Below are positions 18,830-28,578 of a DNA stretch of 64,000 nucleotides, in pieces; position 1 is the stretch's first letter; each line of letters starts with the position of its first letter. The notes beneath the pieces are model-generated. The model worked only from the letters and a program-made list of their open reading frames with translations, was not told the DNA's origin and ran no database searches. Source of the stretch: Prochlorococcus sp. AG-436-O11 (GTDB taxonomy: Bacteria; Cyanobacteriota; Cyanobacteriia; PCC-6307; Cyanobiaceae); NCBI GenBank assembly GCA_003212535.1, contig QCPO01000001.1, forward strand, positions 62,001 through 126,000, written 5' to 3'. The position numbers and the translations under genes were made by a program.

Positions 18830-19658
18830 AACTTCCTCTTATCTTTTTTGCCTGTGAAAGTTTGTTAGAAAGTAATTCCCAATTTTTATCTTTGATAATT
18901 GATTCTAATTCGTTAATTTTATTCTTAAATTCCTGTATAGCATTTAAAATATTATGCTGATTATTAATAGCCAAATCTAGACCTAATTGAGTGTTACCGC
19001 CTCCAACTCTTGTTGTGTCAGCAAATCCCGAAGCTGCGAGTTTTTGAGTTAAACTTAATAATGAATTATCTTTTTCTTTGTAGGCAGTTTCTATTAGAGC
19101 AGAAGCTAAAAATATAGGTAAATGAGAAATTAAAGAAACTGCTTCATCATGATCCTTTGGTGATGCTTTGCAGATTTCACATTCCATTGAAGTAATTAGT
19201 TTGGCAAGTGTATTAACAGCATTCGAATCACTATTTAATGTAGGGGTAATAATCCATTTTGCATTTTTTAAAAGATCTTCAAAACCCGAATCTACTCCTT
19301 TTTGTTCTGTTCCTGCCATTGGATGTGATCCAACAAATAAAGGATGCATTTTTTCCCATGTATTTATTATTGGTTGTTTAATGGAACCAACATCGGTTAC
19401 TATTGCATCTCTGGGAATTGCCTTTATTAATTCATGAGCAGGTTTTATTAAATCTTTAATAGGCAATGCCAAAATTATGAGCGAACATTCCTTTAATATT
19501 TTTAAATCGCAACTAATAACATTTGCAAGGTTTCGTTCTTTGGCTTTTTTTTCATTAATATCATTATTTGTGATCCCATAAATGGTGTGGTTTAAACGTT
19601 GGAGATTTAATCCTATTGAACCGCCAATCAGGCCTAATCCTACTATTCCTATTTTCAT
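18819..19658 (-). CDS. tyrA: Prephenate/arogenate dehydrogenase
   Basis: 279 aa. Rossmann motif GIVGLGLIGGSIGLNL at the N-terminus, then TDVGSIKQPI, the substrate-site FVGSHPMAGTEQKG, and DHDEAVSLISHLP, all typical of TyrA. The enzyme performs the oxidative decarboxylation step of tyrosine synthesis; cyanobacterial members usually use arogenate with NADP, an inference here. No chorismate mutase domain is fused. Convergent 11-nt overlap with the CrtD-like gene. Confidence 0.94.
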   Translation of the reverse strand: MKIGIVGLGLIGGSIGLNLQRLNHTIYGITNNDINEKKAKERNLANVISCDLKILKECSLIILALPIKDLIKPAHELIKAIPRDAIVTDVGSIKQPIINTWEKMHPLFVGSHPMAGTEQKGVDSGFEDLLKNAKWIITPTLNSDSNAVNTLAKLITSMECEICKASPKDHDEAVSLISHLPIFLASALIETAYKEKDNSLLSLTQKLAASGFADTTRVGGGNTQLGLDLAINNQHNILNAIQEFKNKINELESIIKDKNWELLSNKLSQAKKIRGSFIN

Positions 19659-19752
19659 TGATTTATTAATTTGGGGCTTTCTTATATTGATACCAATTTT
19701 TTGTATATTAGAGTCATATTTTTTTGTGAATTTGGTATTAAATTAATTATAA

Positions 19753-21201
19753 ATGCTTGAAATTCTAAGTCATCAATTTTTAAAAAAATTTGTGAGATCG
19801 CACAATATAGATTGGGATCATATTTACTCTTTCGGGAGAATAATTTCTAAGTGTATTCAAAATGACTCTACATATCTAATTAATTCAGAAATTTTCTCTA
19901 CCCAGAATTGGATAGCGCCTATTTTTATTTCACTATTTTTACACGAAGAAAATTCTACTTTTGTTTTGAATAGTGAAAAAATTAAATTTTTCAAAAATAA
20001 TCAGATGGAAAATCTAAAAAATCTTGGATTTAAATATATTTTAGAAAATGATCAATTAATTTTTTCAAGCCATAAAGTTCGTTTGTTAACACTTAAAAAT
20101 TTATTAAATGAAACGAATTACTTGAGTTTGAATAACCATCGTATTGTACTTTCGGGAATTGAAGATATAAAACAAGATTTAAAAAATTATTTCAGAATTA
20201 AATTATTTAAAAAGGATTGGTTTAATCAAGTTAATCAATCAGAACCCATTTATCAAGATGTAATAAAGACATACAACTTTCTCAAGAAAAAGTTTTTCTT
20301 GAGAAAGAGTTTAGGTAATTGTTATTTATCTTTAGAGAAAGAAGAACTAAGTTTTTTTGCCAAATTCTTTAATAAAAATGCTTATTTCTCTGATCAATTT
20401 TCAAGAGTAAGTAATGCATTATCTCAAGGATGGGCATGTTGGGTCAAATTAGATAATAAAAATTTTGAGTGGATTTTTTATTTAGAGCCTATAGATGAAC
20501 TTTCTCAAATTAGAAAGTTATTAAATAATAATAAATTTGTTTTTTTATCGGCTTTGAGAAAAGATAATTTTTTCGAAAAATATCTTCAAAATCAAAGATT
20601 AGATATTGATTTGGTGGTCAATTTTAAAAGTAATTTTACTGAGAAAAAGATTTCATTGTACGTTCCTCCTAAACAGATGCTTCCTAATAATCCACTCTTT
20701 AATAATGAAATTTTAGATAAGTGCAAAAAACTAATAATTTTTAGAAAGGGTTTGACTTTAGTTTTATCTGATGATGTTAATTTGAAAAAATACCTGGCTA
20801 CAGAATTGGCATCAGTATATGGGAAGAGGGTATACCTCGAGACAATACCCTCTTTGAAAAATGAAATTTTATTTGCAAGTTATGACTGGTGGATTAAGAA
20901 TTCTTTTTTAGTAGAAATTCCAGAACAAATTATTATTCCTCTACTACCAATTCCAAGTATGTCAGAACCAATTAATTTAATTACTGTTTCTTATAATAAA
21001 AAAAATTCAAAAGATTGGTTTAGAGAATTCTTACTTCCTGAAGCAAAAGTAAAATTAGAAAGGTCTATTGCACCTTTAAGAAGGAATTCAGGTAAGTTAA
21101 TAATCCTTGATGGCAGAGCTAATAAAAGAAAGTGGGGGAGATTACTTCTGCAAAGTATTCAACCCTCAAAACAAATAAATTATATGCTACCTTTCGATTA
21201 G
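19753..21201 (+). CDS. Degenerate DinG/XPD-like helicase homologue
   Basis: 482 aa, very Lys/Asn/Phe-rich. The last 70 residues follow the DinG C-terminal pattern: WFREFLLPEAKVKLERSIAPLRR corresponds to the F-x-x-x-x-L-P-x-A motif followed by helicase motif VI, then KLIILDGRANKRKWGRLLLQS. The N-terminal Walker A is missing (INSEIFSTQNW sits at its place), no DEAH box is evident, and motif VI lacks the QGxGRxxR arginines. So it looks like an ATPase-dead relative. A perfect 31-nt palindrome lies inside at 20277-20307. It is divergent from tyrA and precedes the DUF2839 gene by 28 nt. Confidence 0.65.
   Translation: MLEILSHQFLKKFVRSHNIDWDHIYSFGRIISKCIQNDSTYLINSEIFSTQNWIAPIFISLFLHEENSTFVLNSEKIKFFKNNQMENLKNLGFKYILENDQLIFSSHKVRLLTLKNLLNETNYLSLNNHRIVLSGIEDIKQDLKNYFRIKLFKKDWFNQVNQSEPIYQDVIKTYNFLKKKFFLRKSLGNCYLSLEKEELSFFAKFFNKNAYFSDQFSRVSNALSQGWACWVKLDNKNFEWIFYLEPIDELSQIRKLLNNNKFVFLSALRKDNFFEKYLQNQRLDIDLVVNFKSNFTEKKISLYVPPKQMLPNNPLFNNEILDKCKKLIIFRKGLTLVLSDDVNLKKYLATELASVYGKRVYLETIPSLKNEILFASYDWWIKNSFLVEIPEQIIIPLLPIPSMSEPINLITVSYNKKNSKDWFREFLLPEAKVKLERSIAPLRRNSGKLIILDGRANKRKWGRLLLQSIQPSKQINYMLPFD
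20277..20307. repeat. Perfect inverted repeat, 15-bp arms with 1-nt centre
   Basis: The arm at 20277-20291 (CTTTCTCAAGAAAAA) is the exact reverse complement of 20293-20307, centred on G20292. It lies within the coding region of the degenerate DinG-like gene and encodes a Lys/Phe-rich stretch. It could form a strong mRNA hairpin. Confidence 0.97.
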
Positions 21202-21229
21202 GTTATGATTCAGTAAATATGGTTTAAAT

Positions 21230-21475
21230 ATGGGTGAAGCAAAAAGGCGAAAAACATTAGGGCTGCCTTCAAAACAAAATAATATTAACTCTAAAGGAGA
21301 TAATTCTCCTCGATTGTTTGAATGGTTTCCTTTCACACGTAATCAAAGAGATAGTTTTATAAAATTAAGTATTAAAGCTAGTTGGTTTGGAATTGGTGCT
21401 TTAGTTCTTTTATGGGTTGTAGTCAGATTTGTTGGACCTGCTGCAGGGTGGTGGACTTTAGCTGATTCGTTATGA
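21230..21475 (+). CDS. DUF2839 family small membrane protein
   Basis: 81 aa. It begins MGEAKRRKTLGLP, a recognisable start of the cyanobacterial DUF2839 family, has a polar middle, and one hydrophobic segment at about 50-68 followed by GPAAGWWTLADSL. Function is unknown. It follows the DinG-like gene by 28 nt and converges with recA, the stops being 2 nt apart. Confidence 0.85.
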   Translation: MGEAKRRKTLGLPSKQNNINSKGDNSPRLFEWFPFTRNQRDSFIKLSIKASWFGIGALVLLWVVVRFVGPAAGWWTLADSL

Positions 21476-21477
21476 AT

Positions 21478-22590
21478 CTAGGCTACTGTCTTTATTTCAT
21501 TAGCAACGATTGTATCTCTTGGATTGTTATTTAATACTTTCATAGAATTAGCGCTTACTTCACTCCCTTCTGTTAGTTTGTTTTTGACAATAGACTCTAC
21601 TTTATTCCTTATCTCTATGTTTTGATCAAGCCAAATAATTGTGTTATCTCTTCCTTGCCCAATATTTTCTCCTTCATAACTGTACCAAGCTCCTCTCCTA
21701 ATTATAATGTTAGTCTCTTCTGCTAAATCTAATAAACATCCTGTTGTGCTTATCCCTTTTCCGAATAAAATATCAAATTCAGCAATTCTAAATGGAGGCG
21801 CAACTTTGTTTTTCGCTACTTTAACTTTTGCTCTTATTCCGTATTCTTCTGTACCTCTTTTAAGAGTTTGAATTCTTCTGATATCAAGTCTTACTGATGC
21901 GTAAAACTTTAATGCATTTCCTCCTGTGGTTGTCTCTGGATTTCCGTAAGTAACACCGATTTTTAAACGTAATTGATTTAGGAATATTACTGTACATCCA
22001 GATTTTCCAATATTTCCTGTTATTTTTCTCATTGCTTGACTCATCAGTCTTGCCTGGCTTCCTATCACATGATCTCCCATTTCTCCTTCTATTTCGGCTC
22101 TTGGAGTAAGTGCTGCTACGGAGTCAACAACAACAAGATCTACTGCACTTGACCTTATCAGTTGATCAACTATTTCTAGAGCCATTTCACCTGTATCTGG
22201 CTGTGAGACTAATAAATTTTCAACATCAACCCCTAGAGAAGCTGCGTAAACTGGATCTAAAGCATGCTCAGCATCTACAAAGGCTGCTACGCCGCCATTT
22301 TTTTGAACTTCTGCTATTGCATGTAACGTCAGTGTTGTTTTTCCGGAACTTTCCGGTCCGTATACTTCAACTACTCTCCCTTTTGGATAGCCTCCTCCTA
22401 ATGCTAAATCTAATGTGAGAGCCCCAGTCGATATTGTTTCTACTTTCATTCTTGAAGCATCACCCAGCCTCATAATTGATCCTCTTCCAAAGTTCCTTTC
22501 TATTTGTCCTAGGACTAGGCTTAATGCCTTGTCTTTTTCTTTAGATATCATTTCCTTTGATTCATTTTTTGCTCTTTCTTCAAAACTCAT
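21478..22590 (-). CDS. recA: Recombinase RecA
   Basis: 370 aa. Walker [11 protein letters not shown] (78-87), Walker [11 protein letters not shown], loop L1 [18 protein letters not shown], and the stretch [16 protein letters not shown] are classic RecA. It forms the nucleoprotein filament for recombination and triggers LexA self-cleavage. A LexA-type operator lies 84 nt upstream at 22674-22687. It is the second recF-RecA pathway gene in this window. Confidence 0.98.
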   Translation of the reverse strand: MSFEERAKNESKEMISKEKDKALSLVLGQIERNFGRGSIMRLGDASRMKVETISTGALTLDLALGGGYPKGRVVEVYGPESSGKTTLTLHAIAEVQKNGGVAAFVDAEHALDPVYAASLGVDVENLLVSQPDTGEMALEIVDQLIRSSAVDLVVVDSVAALTPRAEIEGEMGDHVIGSQARLMSQAMRKITGNIGKSGCTVIFLNQLRLKIGVTYGNPETTTGGNALKFYASVRLDIRRIQTLKRGTEEYGIRAKVKVAKNKVAPPFRIAEFDILFGKGISTTGCLLDLAEETNIIIRRGAWYSYEGENIGQGRDNTIIWLDQNIEIRNKVESIVKNKLTEGSEVSANSMKVLNNNPRDTIVANEIKTVA

Positions 22591-22673
22591 TTTTTTAATT
22601 TATTGATAAGTTTTCATAATTATTTTAAATTCAGAATTTGTTTTTTACTCTAAATTTAATAATTAGAAGTTAT

Positions 22674-22687
22674 AGTACATCCGTACT
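22674..22687 (-). promoter_or_regulatory. LexA (SOS) operator upstream of recA
   Basis: In the recA direction the sequence AGTACGGATGTACT fits the published cyanobacterial LexA consensus RGTACNNNDGTWCB at every position. It has perfect 5-bp inverted arms and lies 84 nt before the recA ATG, with TATAAC just downstream as a possible -10. Confidence 0.75.
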
Positions 22688-22701
22688 CTAACTGGTACAG
22701 G

Positions 22702-23478
22702 CTAAATTGCAAGTAAATCTTCTAGATTTCTCAATTTTAATAATCTTATTTCTTTCGGCAAAGTACTTATATCTGATTCTTTTAAATAGCCCCAATCAGC
22801 CAAAAAACAAGGAATATTTTGTGTATCAGGGTTTTGTTTGATTTCAATTAGGGTTTTCATCCTGTCTTCTATGAAACCTACAATTTCATATGTTTTATAT
22901 AGTTTTTTAGCTATTTCAGTTTTTGTACCTGATTCATAACCGAAAATTAATTCAGGAAAAATATTTAATGTTTCAAGAATTTTTGTAGCAAATATTGCTC
23001 CTTTTGTAGTTATTATTCCTGTCTTTATTTTTTCTTGCTTTAACTTTTCCATAAAGGAAATAACTTCATAAAATGGTTTATGTAAATTTACCCACATTTC
23101 AAAATCTTTATCTATTTGGTATTTGCGTGACTCATCTAGAAATTTCTGTAAATCTTCGGCAAGCCAATCATTATTCTTAAGTATCTTTTGACAATTTTGA
23201 TGATATTGGTTGATAAAATCTTTTTTATTATTTTTATCTAGTGGATTTTCTAGTTTGATGATTTCGTGAACGATGAGAACCATCTCCCATCCATATTTAA
23301 CCCAGGGCCTAATTTCTTTAAAAGTATTTGAAACCTTTTTATAAAGGTCTTGGTTAATTTTTATATCTGGTGAATTTAGAAATTTGTCGCATGCTAATAA
23401 AGAACTTTGCCAATATTCATTCATTCCATCAACAATAACTCCGTCAAAATCAAAGAGAAATAATTTCTGCCCGTCCAC
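22702..23478 (-). CDS. HAD-superfamily hydrolase
   Basis: 258 aa. HAD motif I is FLFDFDGVIVDG with Asp10 and Asp12, motif II GIITTKG, motif III is around the Lys in SGTKTEIAKK, and motif IV GFIEDRMKTL. A helical cap occupies about residues 18-130. The phosphorylated substrate cannot be told from sequence. It lies downstream of tRNA-Gln on the same strand and upstream of the recA operator, transcribed toward recA. Confidence 0.85.
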   Translation of the reverse strand: MDGQKLFLFDFDGVIVDGMNEYWQSSLLACDKFLNSPDIKINQDLYKKVSNTFKEIRPWVKYGWEMVLIVHEIIKLENPLDKNNKKDFINQYHQNCQKILKNNDWLAEDLQKFLDESRKYQIDKDFEMWVNLHKPFYEVISFMEKLKQEKIKTGIITTKGAIFATKILETLNIFPELIFGYESGTKTEIAKKLYKTYEIVGFIEDRMKTLIEIKQNPDTQNIPCFLADWGYLKESDISTLPKEIRLLKLRNLEDLLAI

Positions 23479-23496
23479 TTATACTAAATTTTAAAA

Positions 23497-23568
23497 CTGG
23501 GCCGCTAGGATTCGAACCTAGGAATGTCGAGACCAAAACCCGATGCCTTACCACTTGGCGACGGCCCA
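23497..23568 (-). tRNA. tRNA-Gln (anticodon TTG)
   Basis: The minus strand folds as a full cloverleaf: acceptor TGGGCCG/CGGCCCA, D arm with GCCAAGTGGTAAGGC, anticodon stem TCGGG/CTCGA around loop TTTTGGT, and T arm AGGTTCGAATCCT. The anticodon TTG reads CAA/CAG. The discriminator is G and CCA is not encoded. Confidence 0.96.
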
Positions 23569-23657
23569 ATGAATTTTTATTTTAATACATGAAAAGATTT
23601 TTTTCTATTAAAAAACACAAAGTTATTTTCACAAATCAGAATGAGTATAAAATTTAG

Positions 23658-24677
23658 TTAACTTATTTTCCATGGCTTTAGTAATTTCTGTGCTTCTTTG
23701 ATTGCTAAAGCCATTCTTTCAGGGTATTCATATAATTTTTTGTTATTTTTGTTGGCGTATTCAATAAATGGCTGCATTATTTTTCTTGCAGAACTTCCAA
23801 ATCCAATTCCATCTGGAAAATTATTTACTTTTAATAATTCATGAGTTTTTCCATTTGTACCGCCAGCTAATTGAATTAACCCAGGTGGAAGATGAGAGCC
23901 TATTCTTTCAAATAATTTAACTGTATCTCTACCTGTTGTTGGTCCTAGATCGCCAGACATTGGTCTCCCATCAAGTTGCCAAATAATGGGAAGGTTTAGT
24001 TCAGAAAGAATTTCATATCTTTCCCACAGAGCTTTCAAGAGATCATTTGGGGACTTTTGGGATTTTGGTGATTGATTTAACCCACAACTTACAGATATTG
24101 TTTTTAATTTAGTGTTTGAATTTTTTAGAATGCGAACCACTTCTATAAAAGGATCTATTCTATTTATTTCCGTATGAATTTCTACTGCATCAGGTTTGAT
24201 TATTTGAAGTGATGTTGGCAGCTCATCTTTTGATAAATTAAAATCGTATTCAGAAATTAAATTTAATGGACAACTTTTTATACACCTTCCGCATCCATAA
24301 CATTTACTCTCTGTGACCCCGTAATTATCAATTGCGAAAGTAGGACATATATTTTCACATGGTCTTGGACAATTAGTAGGGCATTTGATTGGGTCAAATT
24401 TTGCTTTGCGAAAGTGTATATCTTTACCATCACAAATGCTTATCATTAAGCCTGGGGAAGTGCCAAAAAATTCTTCCGACCATTTGATACCATTTCTTGC
24501 TGCTTGAGCTATCGACTGTTCAGCAGCAATATCAATGTAGTCGACGCCAGCAGCGGAATAAATAGCACACAAATCTTCAATAGCGTTAATATCTTCATTG
24601 CTAGCACCACATATTAACTTAACCCATTTATTGGTTTTCTTCTTATTTTTTTCAAAAAATTCAACTTTAGAATTCAT
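23658..24677 (-). CDS. ldpA: LdpA, iron-sulfur protein of the circadian redox input
   Basis: 339 aa. Two iron-sulfur binding groups are visible: [14 protein letters not shown] and [12 protein letters not shown]. The flanking parts [20 protein letters not shown] and [20 protein letters not shown] are characteristic of LdpA. In Synechococcus elongatus LdpA senses redox state and adjusts clock period; Prochlorococcus lacks kaiA, so its role here may differ. The start overlaps the end of ndhN by 11 nt, linking it to NDH-1. Confidence 0.9.
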   Translation of the reverse strand: MNSKVEFFEKNKKKTNKWVKLICGASNEDINAIEDLCAIYSAAGVDYIDIAAEQSIAQAARNGIKWSEEFFGTSPGLMISICDGKDIHFRKAKFDPIKCPTNCPRPCENICPTFAIDNYGVTESKCYGCGRCIKSCPLNLISEYDFNLSKDELPTSLQIIKPDAVEIHTEINRIDPFIEVVRILKNSNTKLKTISVSCGLNQSPKSQKSPNDLLKALWERYEILSELNLPIIWQLDGRPMSGDLGPTTGRDTVKLFERIGSHLPPGLIQLAGGTNGKTHELLKVNNFPDGIGFGSSARKIMQPFIEYANKNNKKLYEYPERMALAIKEAQKLLKPWKIS

Positions 24678-25137
24678 TCAATATGTAATCATTTAGTGGC
24701 CTCCATTCAAGTTTTCTGGAACCCCCCATTTCAATAACAATTTGCAGTTTATTATCTTTAGTACAAATTGTAATTAAGCTTTCAAGTTCACTTTGAGATA
24801 AGACTTGACCTTCTAGTAACCACAATAATTTCTTTTTGTCATTTTCATTAAATAATTCAGAGGCTTGGGGTATAACTTGTTGAACTTCTCCAAGAGCACC
24901 ATTTCTACCTACACTTTGATGCCCTAGGTGAGGAGGTCTTATACCGTGCAATTTCATTAAGAATACTTCAGGATCTCCTAATCCTCTAGCTGAGGTTATG
25001 TAAGTTTTATAACCTTTAGCTCTCATTCTTCTTAAAAGACGAGTTTCATATCCACCCTCAAGAGGGGCAAACATTGCTAAACATTTATTGTTTTTTAAAT
25101 CATTATGAAACTTTTTTCCTGTAAGAAGTAATGGCAT
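24667..25137 (-). CDS. ndhN: NAD(P)H-quinone oxidoreductase subunit N
   Basis: 156 aa. Starts [15 protein letters not shown] and contains [35 protein letters not shown] and [14 protein letters not shown], all diagnostic of NdhN. It is one of the oxygenic-photosynthesis-specific subunits of the stromal NDH-1 arm, which supports cyclic electron flow around photosystem I and respiration. It is divergent from the ribosomal cluster and overlaps ldpA by 11 nt. Confidence 0.95.
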   Translation of the reverse strand: MPLLLTGKKFHNDLKNNKCLAMFAPLEGGYETRLLRRMRAKGYKTYITSARGLGDPEVFLMKLHGIRPPHLGHQSVGRNGALGEVQQVIPQASELFNENDKKKLLWLLEGQVLSQSELESLITICTKDNKLQIVIEMGGSRKLEWRPLNDYILNEF

Positions 25138-25214
25138 AAAGATTTCCTTTATTTATATATTATTTCATTTTATGGTACTTGATGATGTACAATTTAAATT
25201 CAGTGAATTTGTAA

Positions 25215-25329
25215 GCTCGCAAGCTAGCCGAGCCTCTGTAAACTTTCACATTTTTTAGCGTTTCGTTAAAAAACTTAGGATGGGTTAACCCAAAGAGAAA
25301 CTATCTACTTTTTAGATAAGTCTCATCCT
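25215..25329 (+). promoter_or_regulatory. Candidate structured leader of the ribosomal protein cluster
   Basis: Between ndhN and rplC lie several inverted repeats: GCTCG/CGAGC (25215-25219 with 25229-25233); AGGATG/CATCCT (25277-25282 with 25324-25329), enclosing the palindrome TGGGTTAACCCA (25281-25292) and the hairpin TATCTA/TAGATA (25302-25307 with 25313-25318). The last set can fold as a three-way junction. Its position suits an autoregulatory r-protein leader; no known family is claimed. Confidence 0.4.
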
Positions 25330-25420
25330 TATTAAATTGTTTTTTGATTAGCTACTCCTTTCAAACTTAGAAGGTTTAGAAAATTGAAAAATTAATTACC
25401 AGCTGGCCTACTCAAGTCTT

Positions 25421-26074
25421 ATGTCAATAGGAATTTTAGGAAAGAAATTGGGCATGTCCCAACTTTTTGATGATGATGGTAATGCGGTACCAGTAACTCT
25501 TATAGAGGCTGGTCCATGTCGTGTTACCCAATTAAAAACCCAAGCTTTGGATGGTTATACTGCCGTTCAAATAGGGTACGGTTTATCAAAAGATAAGCAC
25601 ATAAGTAAGCCTGAGAAGGGGCATTTATTGAAGTCAGGTGAAGAACTTTTAAAGCATTTGAAAGAATATAGAGTTGAAGAAACCACAACTTATGAAGTTG
25701 GAAATCAAATAACAGTTAAAAATTTTGAGGTTGGTCAGAAAGTTGATATCAGTGGAAAATCTATGGGTAGAGGTTTTGCTGGTTATCAGAAAAGACATGG
25801 TTTTAGCAGAGGGCCCATGAGCCATGGTTCAAAAAATCATAGAGCTCCAGGTTCAACTGGTGCAGGTACAACTCCAGGTAGAATTTATCCTGGTAAAAGG
25901 ATGGCAGGAAGATATGGAGGGAAAAAAATTACTACTAAGGGTTTATTAGTAGTTAAGATTGATGATCAAAAAAATTTACTTATAGTAAAAGGTTCTGTAC
26001 CAGGTAAGCCTGGCTCACTTGTCAACATTAAGCCTAATAATGTTGTAGGAAAAAAAGGAGGTGAAAAATCATGA
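25421..26074 (+). CDS. rplC: Ribosomal protein L3
   Basis: 217 aa. Starts [18 protein letters not shown] and contains the conserved [21 protein letters not shown], the loop with the glutamine that is methylated by PrmB in some bacteria. L3 is an early assembly protein near the peptidyl transferase centre. It is the first gene of the cluster here; rpsJ, which precedes it in E. coli, is absent, as is usual in cyanobacteria where rpsJ follows tuf. It overlaps rplD by 4 nt. Confidence 0.98.
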   Translation: MSIGILGKKLGMSQLFDDDGNAVPVTLIEAGPCRVTQLKTQALDGYTAVQIGYGLSKDKHISKPEKGHLLKSGEELLKHLKEYRVEETTTYEVGNQITVKNFEVGQKVDISGKSMGRGFAGYQKRHGFSRGPMSHGSKNHRAPGSTGAGTTPGRIYPGKRMAGRYGGKKITTKGLLVVKIDDQKNLLIVKGSVPGKPGSLVNIKPNNVVGKKGGEKS

Positions 26075-26703
26075 CAAATCTCGACACTCTTAAGTGGGAC
26101 GGTAAAAAAGCAGGTAAAGTCTCAATCGATTTAAAAGTTGCTAAGGAAACTTCATCTGCCGACTTAATACATAGAGCAGTTCTTAGACAATTAGCAAATA
26201 AGAGACAAGGTAGTGCATCTACTTTGACAAGATCTGAAGTCAGGGGTGGAGGTAGAAAACCATACAAACAGAAGGGCACTGGAAGAGCTCGTCAAGGATC
26301 AATAAGAACTCCTTTAAGACCAGGTGGTGGAATAATTTTTGGACCTAAACCACGTTCTTATAACTTAGATATGAATCGCAAAGAAAGGAGGTTGGCTCTT
26401 AGAACAGCCCTTATGTCAAGAGTTACTGATATTAAGGCTGTTGAAGATTTTGGGTCTACATTAAAAGAGCCTAAAACAAGTGAAATAATTAATGGTCTTG
26501 TTCGCCTAGGAATAGAAAAGTCAGAAAAGGTATTGGTTATTCTTGATAGACCTTCTGAATTAATAAAGAGATCTATTAATAATATTGAAAAAGTAAAATT
26601 AATTGCTGCTGATCAATTAAATGTATTTGATATTCTTAACGCTAATAAGTTGGTCATAGGTCAATCAGCAATAAAGAAAATTCAAGAGGTTTATGCATCA
26701 TGA
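26071..26703 (+). CDS. rplD: Ribosomal protein L4
   Basis: 210 aa. The extended loop [23 protein letters not shown] that reaches into the exit tunnel is plain at about residues 52-74, and [22 protein letters not shown] follows. In gammaproteobacteria L4 autoregulates the S10 operon; here the leader before rplC is a candidate target but this is untested. A 4-nt ATGA overlap joins it to both rplC and rplW. Confidence 0.98.
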   Translation: MTNLDTLKWDGKKAGKVSIDLKVAKETSSADLIHRAVLRQLANKRQGSASTLTRSEVRGGGRKPYKQKGTGRARQGSIRTPLRPGGGIIFGPKPRSYNLDMNRKERRLALRTALMSRVTDIKAVEDFGSTLKEPKTSEIINGLVRLGIEKSEKVLVILDRPSELIKRSINNIEKVKLIAADQLNVFDILNANKLVIGQSAIKKIQEVYAS

Positions 26704-27002
26704 GTAAATTATTTGATTCACGTTTAGCAGATGTAATACGTAAGCCCGTTATTACAGAAAAAGCTACAAATGCACTAGATCTTAACCAATATACTTTTGA
26801 AGTTGATCATAGAGCATCGAAACCTCAAATAAAGGCTGCAATTGAGGCCTTGTTTAGTGTTAAAGTGATAGGAATTAATACTATGAATCCTCCGAGGAGA
26901 ACAAGAAGAGTCGGTAAATTTTCCGGAAAACGTTCTCAAGTTAAAAAGGCTATTGTACGTCTTGTTGAAGGAGACAAAATCCAACTATTTCCAGAATCTT
27001 AA
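26700..27002 (+). CDS. rplW: Ribosomal protein L23
   Basis: 100 aa. [15 protein letters not shown] near the N-terminus and the signature [22 protein letters not shown] identify L23, which surrounds the exit tunnel and docks trigger factor and SRP. It overlaps rplD by 4 nt, and a Shine-Dalgarno AAGGAG sits just after its stop, before rplB. Confidence 0.97.
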   Translation: MSKLFDSRLADVIRKPVITEKATNALDLNQYTFEVDHRASKPQIKAAIEALFSVKVIGINTMNPPRRTRRVGKFSGKRSQVKKAIVRLVEGDKIQLFPES

Positions 27003-27014
27003 GGAGTTTTAATC

Positions 27015-27878
27015 ATGGCAATTCGTAAATTTAAACCTTATACACCTGGAACTAGACAAAGAGTAGTTACTGACTTTAGTGAGATAACAAGTTCAAAACC
27101 AGAAAGATCTCTAATAGTTTCAAAACATAGAGTTAAAGGGAGAAATAATCGAGGGGTTATTACCTGCCGTCACCGTGGAGGTGGTCACAAAAGACAATAT
27201 AGATTAGTTGATTTTAGAAGAGACAAGAGAAACATTAAAGCTAAAGTTGCAGCTATTCACTACGATCCTCATAGAAATGCTAGGCTTGCACTTTTATTTT
27301 ATGAAGATGGAGAGAAGAGATATATCATTGCTCCAGCGGGGGTAAAAGTTGGTCAAAATGTAATTTCTGGTGAAAGCGTTCCGATTGAAGATGGAAATGC
27401 AATGCCACTTTCAGTTATGCCATTAGGATCAAGTGTTCATTGTGTTGAATTATATGCTGGTAGAGGCGCTCAGATGGTTAGATCAGCAGGCTCTAGTGCC
27501 CAAGTTATGGCTAAAGAGGGTGATTATGTTGCTTTAAAACTACCATCTACTGAAGTTCGACTTGTAAGGAAGGAATGCTACGCCACTCTTGGAGAGGTTG
27601 GTAACTCAGAAATAAGAAATACTAGCTTAGGTAAAGCAGGAAGAAGAAGATGGCTTGGAAGGAGACCACAAGTAAGAGGAAGTGTAATGAACCCATGTGA
27701 CCATCCACATGGAGGAGGAGAGGGAAAAGCACCAATTGGTAGAGCAGGACCTGTAACTCCATGGGGTAAGCCAGCTCTCGGTTTAAAGACACGTAAAAAG
27801 AACAAACCAAGTAATAAATTAGTAGTTCGAAAGCGCCGTCGTGTTTCTAAGAGGAGTAGAGGAGGAAGAGACTCTTGA
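27015..27878 (+). CDS. rplB: Ribosomal protein L2
   Basis: 287 aa. Contains the RNA-binding [19 protein letters not shown] near residue 41 and the C-terminal [19 protein letters not shown] with the histidine important for peptidyl transferase function. The basic tail [14 protein letters not shown] is typical. L2 ties 23S domains together and helps subunit association. Several antisense open frames here are shadows. Confidence 0.98.
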   Translation: MAIRKFKPYTPGTRQRVVTDFSEITSSKPERSLIVSKHRVKGRNNRGVITCRHRGGGHKRQYRLVDFRRDKRNIKAKVAAIHYDPHRNARLALLFYEDGEKRYIIAPAGVKVGQNVISGESVPIEDGNAMPLSVMPLGSSVHCVELYAGRGAQMVRSAGSSAQVMAKEGDYVALKLPSTEVRLVRKECYATLGEVGNSEIRNTSLGKAGRRRWLGRRPQVRGSVMNPCDHPHGGGEGKAPIGRAGPVTPWGKPALGLKTRKKNKPSNKLVVRKRRRVSKRSRGGRDS

Positions 27879-27916
27879 TTACTTCAATTATTACTTTAAT
27901 TTTTATTTTATAAATC

Positions 27917-28195
27917 ATGGGACGTTCACTAAAAAAAGGACCTTTTATAGCAGATAGCTTGCTCAAAAAGGTAGAAAAACAAAATACTGATAATGACAAG
28001 TCTGTTATTAAAACGTGGTCTAGATCCTCTACAATATTGCCTGTAATGATTGGCCATACAATCGCAGTACATAATGGTAAGGCTCATATACCAGTTTTTA
28101 TAACTGAACAAATGATTGGCCATAAATTGGGTGAATTTGCTCCTACGCGTACTTATCGTGGTCATATAAGAGATAAGAAAGGAGCAAAATCATGA
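27917..28195 (+). CDS. rpsS: Ribosomal protein S19
   Basis: 92 aa. [20 protein letters not shown], then [30 protein letters not shown] and [18 protein letters not shown] identify S19, which lies on the head of the 30S subunit with S13. A 38-nt gap separates it from rplB, one of the longer gaps in this cluster. Its end overlaps rplV by 4 nt. Confidence 0.98.
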   Translation: MGRSLKKGPFIADSLLKKVEKQNTDNDKSVIKTWSRSSTILPVMIGHTIAVHNGKAHIPVFITEQMIGHKLGEFAPTRTYRGHIRDKKGAKS

Positions 28196-28578
28196 CTCAA
28201 GCACCCGAAACAACAAAAAAAGCAATTGCTCATGGAAACTATATTCGTGGGTCAGCTTCAAAAGTAAGAAGAGTTCTTGATCAAATTAGGGGGAGATCCT
28301 ATAGGGATGCACTAATTATGTTGGAATTTATGCCTTATAGATCTACTGATCCTATTACTAAAGTTTTAAGATCAGCAGTGGCTAATGCAGAACATAATTT
28401 TGGAATGGATCCATCTACCTTAGTCATATCATCTGCTTGGGCCAATAATGGTCCTGTAATGAAAAGGTATAGGCCTAGAGCTCAAGGAAGAGCTTTCTCT
28501 ATTAAAAAACAGACTTGCCACATAAGTATTTCTGTTGAATCTGCTCTTACTCAAACTAATTCTGAGGTACAAAACTAA
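28192..28578 (+). CDS. rplV: Ribosomal protein L22
   Basis: 128 aa. [21 protein letters not shown] and [13 protein letters not shown] are diagnostic; the beta-hairpin that lines the exit tunnel is the [23 protein letters not shown] segment. The N-terminal 15 residues are a cyanobacterial-type extension. The stop overlaps the rpsC ATG by one base. Confidence 0.97.
   Translation: MTQAPETTKKAIAHGNYIRGSASKVRRVLDQIRGRSYRDALIMLEFMPYRSTDPITKVLRSAVANAEHNFGMDPSTLVISSAWANNGPVMKRYRPRAQGRAFSIKKQTCHISISVESALTQTNSEVQN

Noticed and set aside
22110..22606. Plus-strand frames opposite recA
   Set aside because: Shadows of the recA coding region, with low-complexity translated products.
27578..27810. Open frames antisense to rplB
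   Set aside because: They exist only because the L2 coding strand lacks stops in those frames; no ribosome site or family resemblance.
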